Positions 1 to 6,795 of a DNA stretch of 11,378 nt are shown piece after piece (position 1 is the first letter of the stretch; every line of letters starts with the position of its first letter). A model generated the notes under the pieces. The model was given only the letters and a program-made list of their open reading frames with translations, was not told the DNA's origin and did no database searches. Origin of the DNA: Acidimicrobiaceae bacterium (GTDB taxonomy: Bacteria; Actinomycetota; Acidimicrobiia; Acidimicrobiales; RAAP-2); contig PMFY01000381.1 of assembly GCA_003157945.1 (NCBI GenBank), positions 1 through 11,378 on the forward strand. The letters run 5' to 3'. Both the position numbers and the translations under genes were made by a program.

Positions 1-242
1 CGCCCAGCCTTCGGCTCGTCATTCTTGCCCTGTCGGTAAAGGAGAAACGTGACAAGAGCAGCCAGGACCAGGCCCAAGCCCACTAGCAACAGCTCTGCTG
101 CCCCGTATGCCTGGAAGTACGTCAGTGGATGGAGCCGTGCATCGGCAGGTATGTGGAGGAAGAAGACCAGAACGGCATTGGTGGCACTCAAGAGGAGTGC
201 GAGCAAGAGGAACGTTGCCGTGACCCCGTTTAGACGCTTCAC
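1..242 (-). CDS. Small two-helix membrane protein, C-terminus beyond window
   Basis: The minus strand is open from a GTG at 242-240 to the left edge (80 codons), so the C-terminus is missing. A strong ribosome binding site (AGGAGGT, complement of 247-253) lies four bases upstream and decides the start. The N-terminus MKRLNG is followed by two hydrophobic stretches, about residues 9-29 and 48-69. A short polar loop (HIPADARLHPLTYFQAYGAAE) joins them, and a charged tail (YRQGKNDEPKAG) follows. This fits a two-pass inner-membrane protein with N- and C-termini on the same side. I do not recognise the family and assign no function. Codons such as CTA, TTG, GTT and GCA are commoner here than in the neighbours, so the gene may have a different history. 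The plus-strand reading frame over the same bases gives only an Arg/Ser-rich antisense product. Confidence 0.6.
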   Translation of the reverse strand, partial: MKRLNGVTATFLLLALLLSATNAVLVFFLHIPADARLHPLTYFQAYGAAELLLVGLGLVLAALVTFLLYRQGKNDEPKAG

Positions 243-384
243 CGGCACCTCCTCGTCAGCCGATGCTCGCACAGCTTCGGTCCGCGGCCACGTGCCCCGG
301 ATGTGTTGTTACACGGGTGATCCGCGAGCACCCGGTGAGCTGAGTTCGCAGACCCCGCTCATTTCCGAAATCCTGTCTGACCCA

Positions 385-417
385 CCGCGAGCCCGCTGCC
401 TGCCGTGCCGGCTGCGG
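385..417 (-). terminator. Possible weak terminator hairpin after the first Rieske gene
   Basis: Just past the Rieske stop codon, on the minus strand, GGCTGCGG (410-417 on the plus strand) can pair with CCGCGAGCC (385-393) with one bulged base and a loop of about 16 bases. No T-tract follows. The rest of the 243-424 gap holds only the ribosome binding site of the membrane gene and a short GTGT-N4-ACAC dyad at 303-314. This call is weak. Confidence 0.2.
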
Positions 418-424
418 TGCCCGG

Positions 425-1627
425 TCAGCTGGTCGTCGTCGTCGGCTCGGGCACCGGCTCGGCGAGGACCGGGCCGCCGAGGTAGCCCCGGGCCACCATG
501 GTGACGAACATGTAGACGTTGTCCTCCTGTCCGGCCAGCGGACCCGGCCGGGCGTGGATCGACGACAGGCCCCGCTGCACCGAGGCGCAGGCCGTCCAGT
601 CCTGCTCGTTGGTGATGTCCCAGAAGTTGACCGCGAAGCCGGGGTCGAAGTCCGGCTGCTCGAACGACTCCGGGGCGAACCACCAGGTGCATTCGATCCG
701 GGTGGAGCCTGCGGCCAGTGGGGTCAGGCGGTGCACCATGACGAAATCCGGGTGCAGGCTGATGAGCACGTTGGGGAAGATGTTGAAGTACTCGACGGTG
801 CGCAGCTGCTCTCCCGACAGGGCCCGCAGGGGAACGGCACCGCTCGAGCCGTCGAGCGACATGGTGACGGCATGGTCGGCGAGGTCCATGTTGCCGCCGA
901 CCCAGGCGCCGTGGGTCTCACGGGTGATGCCCGACGTGGGCGGGCTCACCTGGCACAGCTCCGGGTGGATCATCGGGCAGTGGTAGCACTCGTGGTAGTT
1001 CTCGGTCAGGATCTTCCAGTTGGCCTCGACGACGTAGTCGTGGATGCCGCCCAACCGCAGGCGTTCCGGCTCGTAGGGGGCGACGAACGCCTCGAGGTCG
1101 GCGAGCGACTCGGCCAGCGGGGGCGCCTCGCCGGACCCGTCGACGAAGACGAGGCCGTGCCACTCCTCGCACGGCAGCTCGGCCAGGCCGTGCTCGGTCG
1201 GGTCCCAGCTGGCCAGCTCCTTGAAGCCGGGGGCCGTCCACACCGACCCGTCGAGCCCGTAGGACCACGAGTGGTAGGGGCAGATGATGCGGCCGTGCCG
1301 GGACGACTCGCCGCACGGCAGCAGCTCGTGGCCGCGGTGGCTGCACACGTTGGCGAAGGCACGGAGGACCCCGTCCTGCCCGCGGACCAGCAGGACGCCG
1401 GCCTTGCCCAGTGACTCGGCCCGCTGATCGCCCGGCTCGGCCACCTGCTCGGACCGGCCGACGCAGAGCCACCCCCCCTCGAAGAAGTTCGCCTGCTCCC
1501 ACGCGAAGACGGCCTCGTCCACGTAAGCGGCCCGCGGCAGCATCCGGCTCTCGCCGAAGGGTCGCAGCGTCGCCTCCAATTCGCGGGGATCGAGGGGAGC
1601 CGGATCGCGCGTCGATTGAACAGCCAT
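425..1627 (-). CDS. Rieske non-heme iron oxygenase, betaine/choline monooxygenase type (alpha subunit)
   Basis: This 400-residue protein has the full length and order of a Rieske oxygenase alpha subunit. The [2Fe-2S] ligands are C95-S-H97 and C116-PY-H119. The catalytic-domain motif ENYHECYHCPMIHPEL (209-224) supplies H216 and H221, and NEQDWTACASVQRG has D343 as the likely third ligand of the mononuclear iron. Glu209, at the position bridging the two metal centres, is typical of the GbcA/choline/carnitine monooxygenase group rather than ring-dihydroxylating enzymes, which use Asp. The likely reaction is O2- and NAD(P)H-dependent N-demethylation releasing formaldehyde; the substrate is inferred from context. 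The ATG at 1627 was chosen over the longer open frame because the Rieske homology begins just after it. It has AGGA upstream and lies directly behind a good promoter. The gene diverges from mscR. No reductase is encoded nearby. Confidence 0.9.
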   Translation of the reverse strand: MAVQSTRDPAPLDPRELEATLRPFGESRMLPRAAYVDEAVFAWEQANFFEGGWLCVGRSEQVAEPGDQRAESLGKAGVLLVRGQDGVLRAFANVCSHRGHELLPCGESSRHGRIICPYHSWSYGLDGSVWTAPGFKELASWDPTEHGLAELPCEEWHGLVFVDGSGEAPPLAESLADLEAFVAPYEPERLRLGGIHDYVVEANWKILTENYHECYHCPMIHPELCQVSPPTSGITRETHGAWVGGNMDLADHAVTMSLDGSSGAVPLRALSGEQLRTVEYFNIFPNVLISLHPDFVMVHRLTPLAAGSTRIECTWWFAPESFEQPDFDPGFAVNFWDITNEQDWTACASVQRGLSSIHARPGPLAGQEDNVYMFVTMVARGYLGGPVLAEPVPEPTTTTS

Positions 1628-1757
1628 ACAACCGATCCTATGATCCTGTCGGGACCCGGGCAAGAGCGCCGGCGGCCGTGCCCCCGACCAGGGGCGGCCC
1701 GCGGGTGGCATGCCACACTGGGCCCGACAGCAGGCAGCAGCCGACAAGGAGCGCACG
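1628..1757. promoter_or_regulatory. Divergent control region between the Rieske gene and mscR
   Basis: These 130 bases separate two divergent genes and must carry both promoters. The octamer CCCGACAG occurs once facing each gene: complement of 1646-1653, inside the Rieske promoter spacer, and 1723-1730, upstream of mscR. A perfect 12-bp palindrome, GTGGCATGCCAC, lies at 1705-1716. The mscR ribosome binding site AAGGAG is at 1746-1751. I see no convincing -10 box for mscR. Co-regulation by a substrate- or formaldehyde-responsive repressor is an inference; no regulator gene lies in the window. Confidence 0.4.
1635..1663 (-). promoter_or_regulatory. Promoter of the first Rieske gene, probably leaderless
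   Basis: On the minus strand, TTGCCC (1663-1658) and TAGGAT (1640-1635) are separated by exactly 17 bases. Each matches four of six sigma70-type consensus positions, and TAGGAT fits the actinobacterial TANNNT pattern. The -10 box is followed by seven bases and then the ATG at 1627, so the expected transcription start falls on or next to the start codon. AGGA, a possible Shine-Dalgarno, overlaps the -10 box, so a longer transcript from another promoter could also be translated. Confidence 0.5.
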
Positions 1758-2846
1758 ATGGCAGCAGAGGTCCGTGGAGTGGTGGCGATGACCAAGGGGG
1801 AGCCGGTCGAGGTGGTGACCATCCTGGTCCCCGACCCCGGCCCCGGCGAGGCCGTCGTGCAGGTGCAGGCCTGCGGGGTCTGCCATACCGACCTCCACTA
1901 CCGCGAAGGTGGCATCAACGACGAGTTCCCGTTCCTGCTGGGCCACGAGGCGGCCGGCGTCGTCGAGGCGGTGGGACCCGACGTCACCTCCGTGGCCCCG
2001 GGCGACTTCGTGGTCCTCAACTGGCGCGCCGTGTGCGGCGAGTGCCGGTCGTGCCGCCGGGGCCGGCCCCAGTACTGCTTCGCCACCCACAACGCCACCC
2101 AGAAGATGACGCTCGCCGACGGGACGCCGCTCTCCCCGGCCCTGGGCATCGGCGCCTTCGCCGAGAAGACCCTGGTGGCCGCCGGACAGTGCACCAAGGT
2201 CGACCCGGCGGCCCGCCCCGAGGCGGCCGGACTGCTCGGCTGCGGTGTCATGGCCGGCATCGGCGCGTCGATGCTGACCGGCGAGGTCGGCCCGGGCGAC
2301 TCGGTCGCCGTCTTCGGCTGCGGCGGCGTGGGCTGTGCCGCCATCGCCGGGGCCGCCCTGGCCGGGGCCTCCACCATCATCGCCGTCGACCTCGACGCCC
2401 GGAAGCTGGATCTGGCCGTGGAGTTCGGCGCCACCCACACGGTCGACGCCTCGGCGGGCGCCGTGGTCGAGGCGGTCCAGGCCCTGACCGACGGCAACGG
2501 CGCCGACGTGTGCATCGAGGCGGTCGGCAACCCGGCCGTCCTCGAGCAGGCGTTCTACGCGCGGGACCTGGCCGGCACGGTGGTGCAGGTCGGCGTGCCC
2601 ACTCCGGACATGCGCATCGACCTGCCGATGATCGACTTCTTCGGACGGGGCGGACGCCTCAAGCCGTCCTGGTACGGCGACTGCCTGCCGAGCCGGGACT
2701 TCCCGATGCTGATCGACCTGTACCTGCAGGGCCGGCTGGACCTCGACCGGTTCGTGTCCGAGACGATCGCCCTCGACGACGTCGAGGAGGCCTTCCACCG
2801 CATGGAGCGCGGCGAGGTGCTGCGCTCCGTGGTGGTGATCCGGTGA
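1758..2846 (+). CDS. mscR: S-(hydroxymethyl)mycothiol dehydrogenase (mycothiol-dependent formaldehyde dehydrogenase)
   Basis: This 362-residue zinc-dependent alcohol dehydrogenase oxidises the adduct of formaldehyde and mycothiol to S-formylmycothiol with NAD in the cytosol. The length and many blocks ([55 protein letters not shown]-like [10 protein letters not shown]) match the MscR family closely. Catalytic zinc ligands are C42, H63 and C162. The structural zinc site is C93, C96, C99 and C107. The Rossmann motif is G187-CGGVG, with D211 at the NAD ribose position. The ATG at 1758 follows AAGGAG by six bases; a longer open frame exists upstream but lacks homology. The stop overlaps the next start (GTGA), so translation is probably coupled. 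Next to a Rieske demethylase, its task would be to clear the formaldehyde that enzyme releases. Confidence 0.95.
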   Translation: MAAEVRGVVAMTKGEPVEVVTILVPDPGPGEAVVQVQACGVCHTDLHYREGGINDEFPFLLGHEAAGVVEAVGPDVTSVAPGDFVVLNWRAVCGECRSCRRGRPQYCFATHNATQKMTLADGTPLSPALGIGAFAEKTLVAAGQCTKVDPAARPEAAGLLGCGVMAGIGASMLTGEVGPGDSVAVFGCGGVGCAAIAGAALAGASTIIAVDLDARKLDLAVEFGATHTVDASAGAVVEAVQALTDGNGADVCIEAVGNPAVLEQAFYARDLAGTVVQVGVPTPDMRIDLPMIDFFGRGGRLKPSWYGDCLPSRDFPMLIDLYLQGRLDLDRFVSETIALDDVEEAFHRMERGEVLRSVVVIR

Positions 2847-3460
2847 TCGAACGGGTCGTCACCTCCGGCACCTTCTCCCTCGACGGGGCCGACTTCGACG
2901 TCGACAACAACATCTGGGTGGTGGGCGACGACACCGAGGTGGTCGTCATCGACGCCGCCCACGACCACCGCCCCATCGCGGCGGCCGTCGGTGACCGACG
3001 CACCGTGGCCATCATCGCCACGCACGGCCACAACGACCACATCAACGCCGCCGTCGACCTGGCCGGCGCCCTCGGGGCACCGGTCTGGATCCATCCGGCC
3101 GACCGGATGCTCTGGGACGTCGTGCACCCGCACCGGGCCCCCGACGCCGACCTCGCCGACGGTCAGCTCATCGAGGTGGGCGGTACCACCCTCCGGGTGC
3201 TGGCCACACCGGGGCACTCGCCGGGCGGCGTCTGCCTCTACGACGAGGACGACGGCGTCGTCTTCTCGGGGGACACGCTCTTCCACGGCGGGCCGGGGGC
3301 CACGGGCCGGAGTTTCTCGGACTACCCCACGATCGTGGACTCGATCCGCGACCGACTGCTGGTGCTGCCAGCCGCCACGCGGGTGCTCACCGGCCACGGC
3401 GACGAGACGACCATCGGCGCCGAGGCACCCGGGCTGCCGGCCTGGGAAGCCGCCCGGTGA
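2843..3460 (+). CDS. Metallo-beta-lactamase-fold hydrolase, probable S-formylmycothiol hydrolase partner of MscR
   Basis: This 205-residue, glyoxalase II-like, single-domain protein has the full metal-binding set: THGHNDH (H61, H63, D65, H66), H125 in TPGHSPGG, D144 in FSGDTLF and H185 in TGHGDET. These ligate two metal ions in the MBL fold. There is no signal peptide, so it should be cytosolic. The GTG start at 2843 overlaps the mscR stop (GTGA), and the [11 protein letters not shown] start fits the family. In mycobacteria an MBL hydrolase (Rv2260) also follows mscR, and hydrolysis of S-formylmycothiol to formate and mycothiol is the usual proposal. That role is inferred from order and fold, not proved. 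A general thioesterase or glyoxalase role is the alternative. Confidence 0.85.
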   Translation: MIERVVTSGTFSLDGADFDVDNNIWVVGDDTEVVVIDAAHDHRPIAAAVGDRRTVAIIATHGHNDHINAAVDLAGALGAPVWIHPADRMLWDVVHPHRAPDADLADGQLIEVGGTTLRVLATPGHSPGGVCLYDEDDGVVFSGDTLFHGGPGATGRSFSDYPTIVDSIRDRLLVLPAATRVLTGHGDETTIGAEAPGLPAWEAAR

Positions 3461-5925
3461 GCCCCACGGCCGAGCTCCCCACCCGGGCCCGGGTGGTCAT
3501 CGTCGGGGGCGGTGTCATCGGGACCTCGATCGCCTACCACCTCACCAAGCTGGGCTGGGCCGACGTCGTGCTCCTGGAACGCGACCGGCTGACGTCCGGC
3601 ACCACGTGGCACGCGGCCGGCCTGATCACCTCGGCCGGCATGGTCGACGAGACGGCGCTGTTCATGGCCCGCTACTCGCGGGACCTCTACGAGCGCCTGG
3701 AGGAGGAGACCGGGCTCTCGACCGGCTTCCGGGCCGTCGGCCACCTCTCGATCGCCACCAGCGAGCACCGCATGGAGGCGTTGCGGCGCGAGGCGCTGTT
3801 CGTCAACGGCTTCGGCGTCGAGGACCAGGAACTGTCGCCGGCCGAGATCGCCGCGATGTGGCCGCTGCTGCGGACGGACGACCTCGTCGGCGGCCTGTAC
3901 GTGGCCGACGAGGGGCGGGCCGACCCGGTGGGCGTGGCCATGAGCCTGGCCAAGGGCGCCCGCGCCGGTGGTGCCGTCATCGTGGAGGAGTGCCCGGCGA
4001 CCGGGGTGACGGTCGAGCGGGGCCGGGTGACCGGCGTGGTGACCGACCGGGGCACCATCGAGTGCGAGTACGTGGTCAACGCGGCCGGCATGTGGGCCCG
4101 CCAGTTCGGCGCCCTCGCCGGCGTCGACGCGTCGAACCAGGCGGCCGAGCACTACTACCTCATCACCGAGCCGATGGAGGGCGTGCACCGCGACCTGCCC
4201 GTGGTCGAGGACCCCGACTGCTACGGCTACTTCCGCCCGGAGGGTGACGGGCTCCTGGTCGGGCTCTTCGAGCCACTGGCCGCGGCGTGGGAGCTCGACG
4301 GCGTGCCCGACGGTTCGTCCTTCCTCGAACTGCCGCCCGACTACGAGCGGCTGGCGCCCTTCGTCGACCTCGCCATGGCCCGGGTACCCGCCCTCGCCGA
4401 CACCGGCATCCTCAAGTTCTTCTGCGGTCCCGAGTCCTTCACGTCCGACGTCCACCCCCTGCTCGGACCGGTGCCGGAGCTCGACAACTACTTCATCGCC
4501 GCCGGCCTCAACTCGCTGGGCATCCTGATGGGTGGCGGCGTGGGCACGACCATCGCCAGCTGGATCGTCGACGGCGAGCCGCCGGTCGACGTGACGGGGT
4601 ACGCCATCGACCGCACCTCCCCCCACGAGTCGACCCGGGCCTTCCGCCGGGAGCGGACCACGGAGCAGCTCGGCGTCCTGTTCGGCGACGCGGCGTTCCC
4701 CTCGTGGCGGCCGCGCACCGCCCGCAACATGCGCCGGTCCCCACTCCACGACCGGTTCGTCGAGCTCGGCGCCAACTTCAACTCGTCGGTGGGCTGGGAG
4801 TTCGTCGAGTGGTTCGAGGGCGACGACTTCCCCCTCCCCCCGGCCGAGGGCTACGCCCGGGGTGCGTCGTTCGAGAAGGTGGCGGCCGAGCACCGCACGG
4901 TGCGCGAGGACGTCGGCATCATGGACATGACCCTCATGGCCAAGTTCATGGTCCAGGGGGCCGACGCGGCGGCGGTGCTGTCCCGCCTGTCGGCCAACGA
5001 CGTCGACCGCGAGGTGGGCCGGGTGGTCTACACGCAGTGGCTCACGCCCAAGGGCGGCATCGCCGCCGACCTGACGGTGACCCGACTGGCCGAGGAGCGG
5101 TTCCTCGTGGTGGCGTCCGACATCGTGCAGCGTCGGGTGGAGCCGATGGTCCGCCGGACCGCCCGGGACGGCGAGCACGTGACGGTCACCGACGTGACGT
5201 CGGGGACCACGCTGCTGTCCGTGCAGGGCCCACGCTCGCGCCAGCTGCTCGGCCGGCTCACCTCGGCCGACCTGTCCAACGACGCCTTCCCCTACCTGAC
5301 CGCCCGCCCGATCGACGTCGGGTTCGCCCCGGCGCTGGCCCTGCGCGTCACGTACCTGGGTGAGCTCGGCTACGAGCTGCACGTCCCGACCGAGTACGGC
5401 CTGCTGGCCTACGACTCGCTGATGGAGGCGGGCCGGGACCTCGGGGTCCGGCCGGTCGGTCTGGCGGCCATGGCCGGGCTCCGGCTCGAGAAGGGCTATC
5501 GCGACCTCGGGGTGGACATCGACAACACCGACAATCCGCTCCAGGCGGGCCTGGGCTTCGCCGTGGCGTTCGACAAACCGGGCGGCTTCATCGGGCGCGA
5601 CGCGCTGGTGGAACTCCGGGCCACGGCGCCGTACCCGGGCCTCCTGGTCAGCCTGCTGGTGCAGGCCCCCGAGGTGCTGCTGTTCGGCAACGAGGCGGTC
5701 CTCTGCGACGGCGGCTACGTCGGGTACGTCCGGGCCGGCGCCTACGGCCACAGTGTGGGCGGTGCCGTGGGCCTGGCCTTCCTCGAGCACCCCGCCGGGG
5801 TGACCGCCGAGTGGCTGGGCTCCGGCTCGTTCGCGGTCCGGACCCCGGCGGGCACCTACCCGGTCACGGTCAGTCGGCGCCCGCTCTACGACCCGCAACG
5901 CCGCCGGATCATGGCCGAGGACTGA
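3457..5925 (+). CDS. Dimethylglycine/sarcosine dehydrogenase-like flavoprotein with GcvT (tetrahydrofolate) domains
   Basis: This 822-residue protein has the architecture of dimethylglycine and sarcosine dehydrogenases. Residues 11-372 form a DAO-type FAD domain with the dinucleotide motif G17-GGVIG and acidic E41. About 375-430 is the linker (FAO_M) domain. About 432-700 is the GcvT aminomethyltransferase domain, and 725-811 is its C-terminal barrel. H52 in SGTTWHAAG is at the position that carries covalent FAD in DMGDH, SARDH and DMGO. D538 in GGIAADLTVTR corresponds to the conserved folate-site Asp of T-proteins. RLEKGYRDLG and NPLQAGLGFAV are family hallmarks. It should oxidise an N-methyl or N-methylene group and hand the carbon to tetrahydrofolate. 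The GTG start at 3457 overlaps the upstream stop. Dimethylglycine is the best guess; sarcosine or another N-methyl amino acid is possible. Confidence 0.88.
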   Translation: MSPTAELPTRARVVIVGGGVIGTSIAYHLTKLGWADVVLLERDRLTSGTTWHAAGLITSAGMVDETALFMARYSRDLYERLEEETGLSTGFRAVGHLSIATSEHRMEALRREALFVNGFGVEDQELSPAEIAAMWPLLRTDDLVGGLYVADEGRADPVGVAMSLAKGARAGGAVIVEECPATGVTVERGRVTGVVTDRGTIECEYVVNAAGMWARQFGALAGVDASNQAAEHYYLITEPMEGVHRDLPVVEDPDCYGYFRPEGDGLLVGLFEPLAAAWELDGVPDGSSFLELPPDYERLAPFVDLAMARVPALADTGILKFFCGPESFTSDVHPLLGPVPELDNYFIAAGLNSLGILMGGGVGTTIASWIVDGEPPVDVTGYAIDRTSPHESTRAFRRERTTEQLGVLFGDAAFPSWRPRTARNMRRSPLHDRFVELGANFNSSVGWEFVEWFEGDDFPLPPAEGYARGASFEKVAAEHRTVREDVGIMDMTLMAKFMVQGADAAAVLSRLSANDVDREVGRVVYTQWLTPKGGIAADLTVTRLAEERFLVVASDIVQRRVEPMVRRTARDGEHVTVTDVTSGTTLLSVQGPRSRQLLGRLTSADLSNDAFPYLTARPIDVGFAPALALRVTYLGELGYELHVPTEYGLLAYDSLMEAGRDLGVRPVGLAAMAGLRLEKGYRDLGVDIDNTDNPLQAGLGFAVAFDKPGGFIGRDALVELRATAPYPGLLVSLLVQAPEVLLFGNEAVLCDGGYVGYVRAGAYGHSVGGAVGLAFLEHPAGVTAEWLGSGSFAVRTPAGTYPVTVSRRPLYDPQRRRIMAED

Positions 5926-5934
5926 GCCCGCAGC

Positions 5935-5952
5935 CCCGGCGCCGGCGCCGGG
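5935..5952. terminator. Bidirectional GC hairpin between convergent genes
   Basis: A perfect 18-bp palindrome (CCCGGCGCCGGCGCCGGG) fills most of the 28-base gap between the flavoprotein stop and the stop of the convergent NTF2-like gene. As RNA it folds into a 7-bp stem with a CCGG tetraloop in either direction. No T-tract follows, so a classical intrinsic terminator is not shown, although actinobacterial terminators often lack one. Confidence 0.45.
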
Positions 5953-5953
5953 A

Positions 5954-6379
5954 TCAGAGGTAGCCCTGGGCGATGTCCTCGATCCACCAGGCCGGCGCGG
6001 CGTTCATCAGCGTCGACAGGTCCCAGTAGTCCCACCAGCGGACGATCTGGCCGCCGCGCAGCTGCTGGACCGAGACGAACGGCAGGGTGACCTGTTCGCC
6101 GGTGTGCCAGTGCCACGTCTCGGTGTGCTCGGTGACCACGGTGCCGCCCTCGGCCACCATCAGGCGCAGGTCGTGCTCGTAGCCCGAGATCCGGCCCAGA
6201 CCGAGCTGGAGCCGGGCCACCACCTGGGCCGGGCCGCGGGCGACGTCGTCGGCCGGTGACGGCACATCGGTGTACTCGCTGTCCTCGTCGAAGAAGGCGC
6301 CGATGGCGTCCCAGTCGCGGGCGTACAGCGCGGCCCAGAACTGCTGGACCCGTTCCTTGTCGGCGGCGGCGTCGGACAT
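5954..6379 (-). CDS. NTF2/SnoaL-like fold protein
   Basis: This 141-residue protein has the alpha+beta cone pattern of the NTF2-like superfamily: an N-terminal helix with VQQFWAALYARDWDAIGAFFDEDSEY-type spacing, a middle strand VVTEHTETWHW (81-91), and a terminal WWDYWDL strand (115-121). It resembles actinobacterial proteins annotated as limonene-epoxide-hydrolase-like or SnoaL-like. Asp117 matches the conserved RDY/WDY position of that group. I do not see the Arg-x-Asp pair of a true epoxide hydrolase; H85 and E87 seem to stand there, so the reaction is unknown. The ATG at 6379 is the natural family start, but no clear ribosome binding site precedes it and an out-of-frame ATG overlaps upstream. 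The gene converges on the flavoprotein operon and diverges from the HicA-like gene. A part in the same pathway is possible but not shown. Confidence 0.8.
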   Translation of the reverse strand: MSDAAADKERVQQFWAALYARDWDAIGAFFDEDSEYTDVPSPADDVARGPAQVVARLQLGLGRISGYEHDLRLMVAEGGTVVTEHTETWHWHTGEQVTLPFVSVQQLRGGQIVRWWDYWDLSTLMNAAPAWWIEDIAQGYL

Positions 6380-6428
6380 GGGGCCATCGTGGCACGGCGA
6401 CGACCGTCGGGACGGCGACGGCCCGGAT

Positions 6429-6456
6429 CCGAGGAGGGCCGATCGGCCCTTCTCGG
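6429..6456. promoter_or_regulatory. 28-base inverted repeat, operator-like, between divergent genes
   Basis: Bases 6435-6450 are a perfect 16-bp palindrome (AGGGCCGATCGGCCCT). Beyond one G/T mismatch pair (6434/6451), the symmetry continues for five more pairs (CCGAG/CTCGG), giving 13 of 14 pairs in 28 bases. It lies in the 135-base gap between the NTF2-like and HicA-like genes, just upstream of a possible -10 box, TACGAT (6475-6480), for the HicA-like gene. That places it over or next to the -35 region, where a repressor would act. A strong RNA hairpin is the alternative. Confidence 0.45.
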
Positions 6457-6514
6457 CCCCCTCCCCGCCTCCCCTACGATGTCCCGGCACCCCCCGACAC
6501 GATGGAGGCACCGG

Positions 6515-6784
6515 ATGACCGACGGACCCAAGCTGGACTCGCACCACCGCAAGACGGTCGAGCGAATCTTCACGCACCCGACCAGCCACAACATCCAGTG
6601 GCACGACGTCGTGTCGCTCCTGCAGGCCGTGGGCGAGACCGAGGAGGTCCACGACGGCCGGTTCAAGGTGACCCTCGGCGACGAGACCCAGACGTTCGAC
6701 GCCCCGAAGGGCCACGACGTCGACACCCAGCAGATCGTCGACCTCCGCCGGATGCTGAAGGGCATCGGGCTGGGCCCCGCGTAG
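6515..6784 (+). CDS. Small HicA-like (dsRBD-fold) protein, hypothetical
   Basis: This 89-residue protein starts at an ATG six bases after GGAGG (6504-6508). The sequence LDSHHRKTVERIFTHP, then IQWHDVVSLLQAVGE, a beta region EVHDGRFKVTLGDETQTFD, then HDVDTQQIVDLRRML matches a widespread group of small bacterial proteins that I recall as HicA-like or hypothetical. The helix-strand-strand-strand-helix order fits the dsRBD-like HicA fold. The classical HicA active-site motif (GSHH-type) is not present, and no HicB antitoxin gene lies next to it, so a toxin role is not supported. RNA binding or a housekeeping role is possible. It is expressed alone, between a divergent and a convergent gene. The longer open frame upstream lacks coding character. 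Confidence 0.75.
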   Translation: MTDGPKLDSHHRKTVERIFTHPTSHNIQWHDVVSLLQAVGETEEVHDGRFKVTLGDETQTFDAPKGHDVDTQQIVDLRRMLKGIGLGPA

Positions 6785-6790
6785 GGCCCA
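6771..6790. terminator. Hairpin wrapped around the HicA-like stop codon
   Basis: TGGGCCC (6771-6777) and GGGCCCA (6784-6790) form a perfect 7-bp stem with a six-base loop. The TAG stop (6782-6784) lies at the loop-stem boundary. It occupies the 11-base gap to the convergent crotonase gene and could stop transcripts from both sides. There is no T-tract. Confidence 0.4.
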
Positions 6791-6795
6791 CCCGG

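Noticed and set aside
49..504. 151-codon plus-strand frame at the left edge
   Set aside because: It is antisense to the membrane protein and the Rieske 3' end, rich in Ser, Arg and Lys, and has no ribosome binding site or motif.
1628..1822. N-terminal extension of the first Rieske protein to 465 residues
   Set aside because: It would run through the promoter region and the start of mscR and has no Rieske homology before residue MAVQS.
1616..2842. N-terminal extension of the MBL hydrolase frame to 614 residues
   Set aside because: The extension overlaps mscR in another frame and reads as Arg/Gly/Pro-rich shadow sequence. The family start is at 2843.
3481..3494. 14-bp palindrome of CCCGGG type
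   Set aside because: It lies in the N-terminal coding region of the flavoprotein (TRARVV) and is explained by codon choice in GC-rich DNA.
3322..5898. 858-codon open frame antisense to the flavoprotein gene
   Set aside because: It has Arg/Val/Gly/His-rich composition without motifs and is complementary to a gene with clear domain homology. Long antisense frames are expected at this GC content.
6515..6784. HicAB toxin-antitoxin module
   Set aside because: No HicB-like antitoxin is adjacent on either side, and the usual HicA active-site His motif is not visible.
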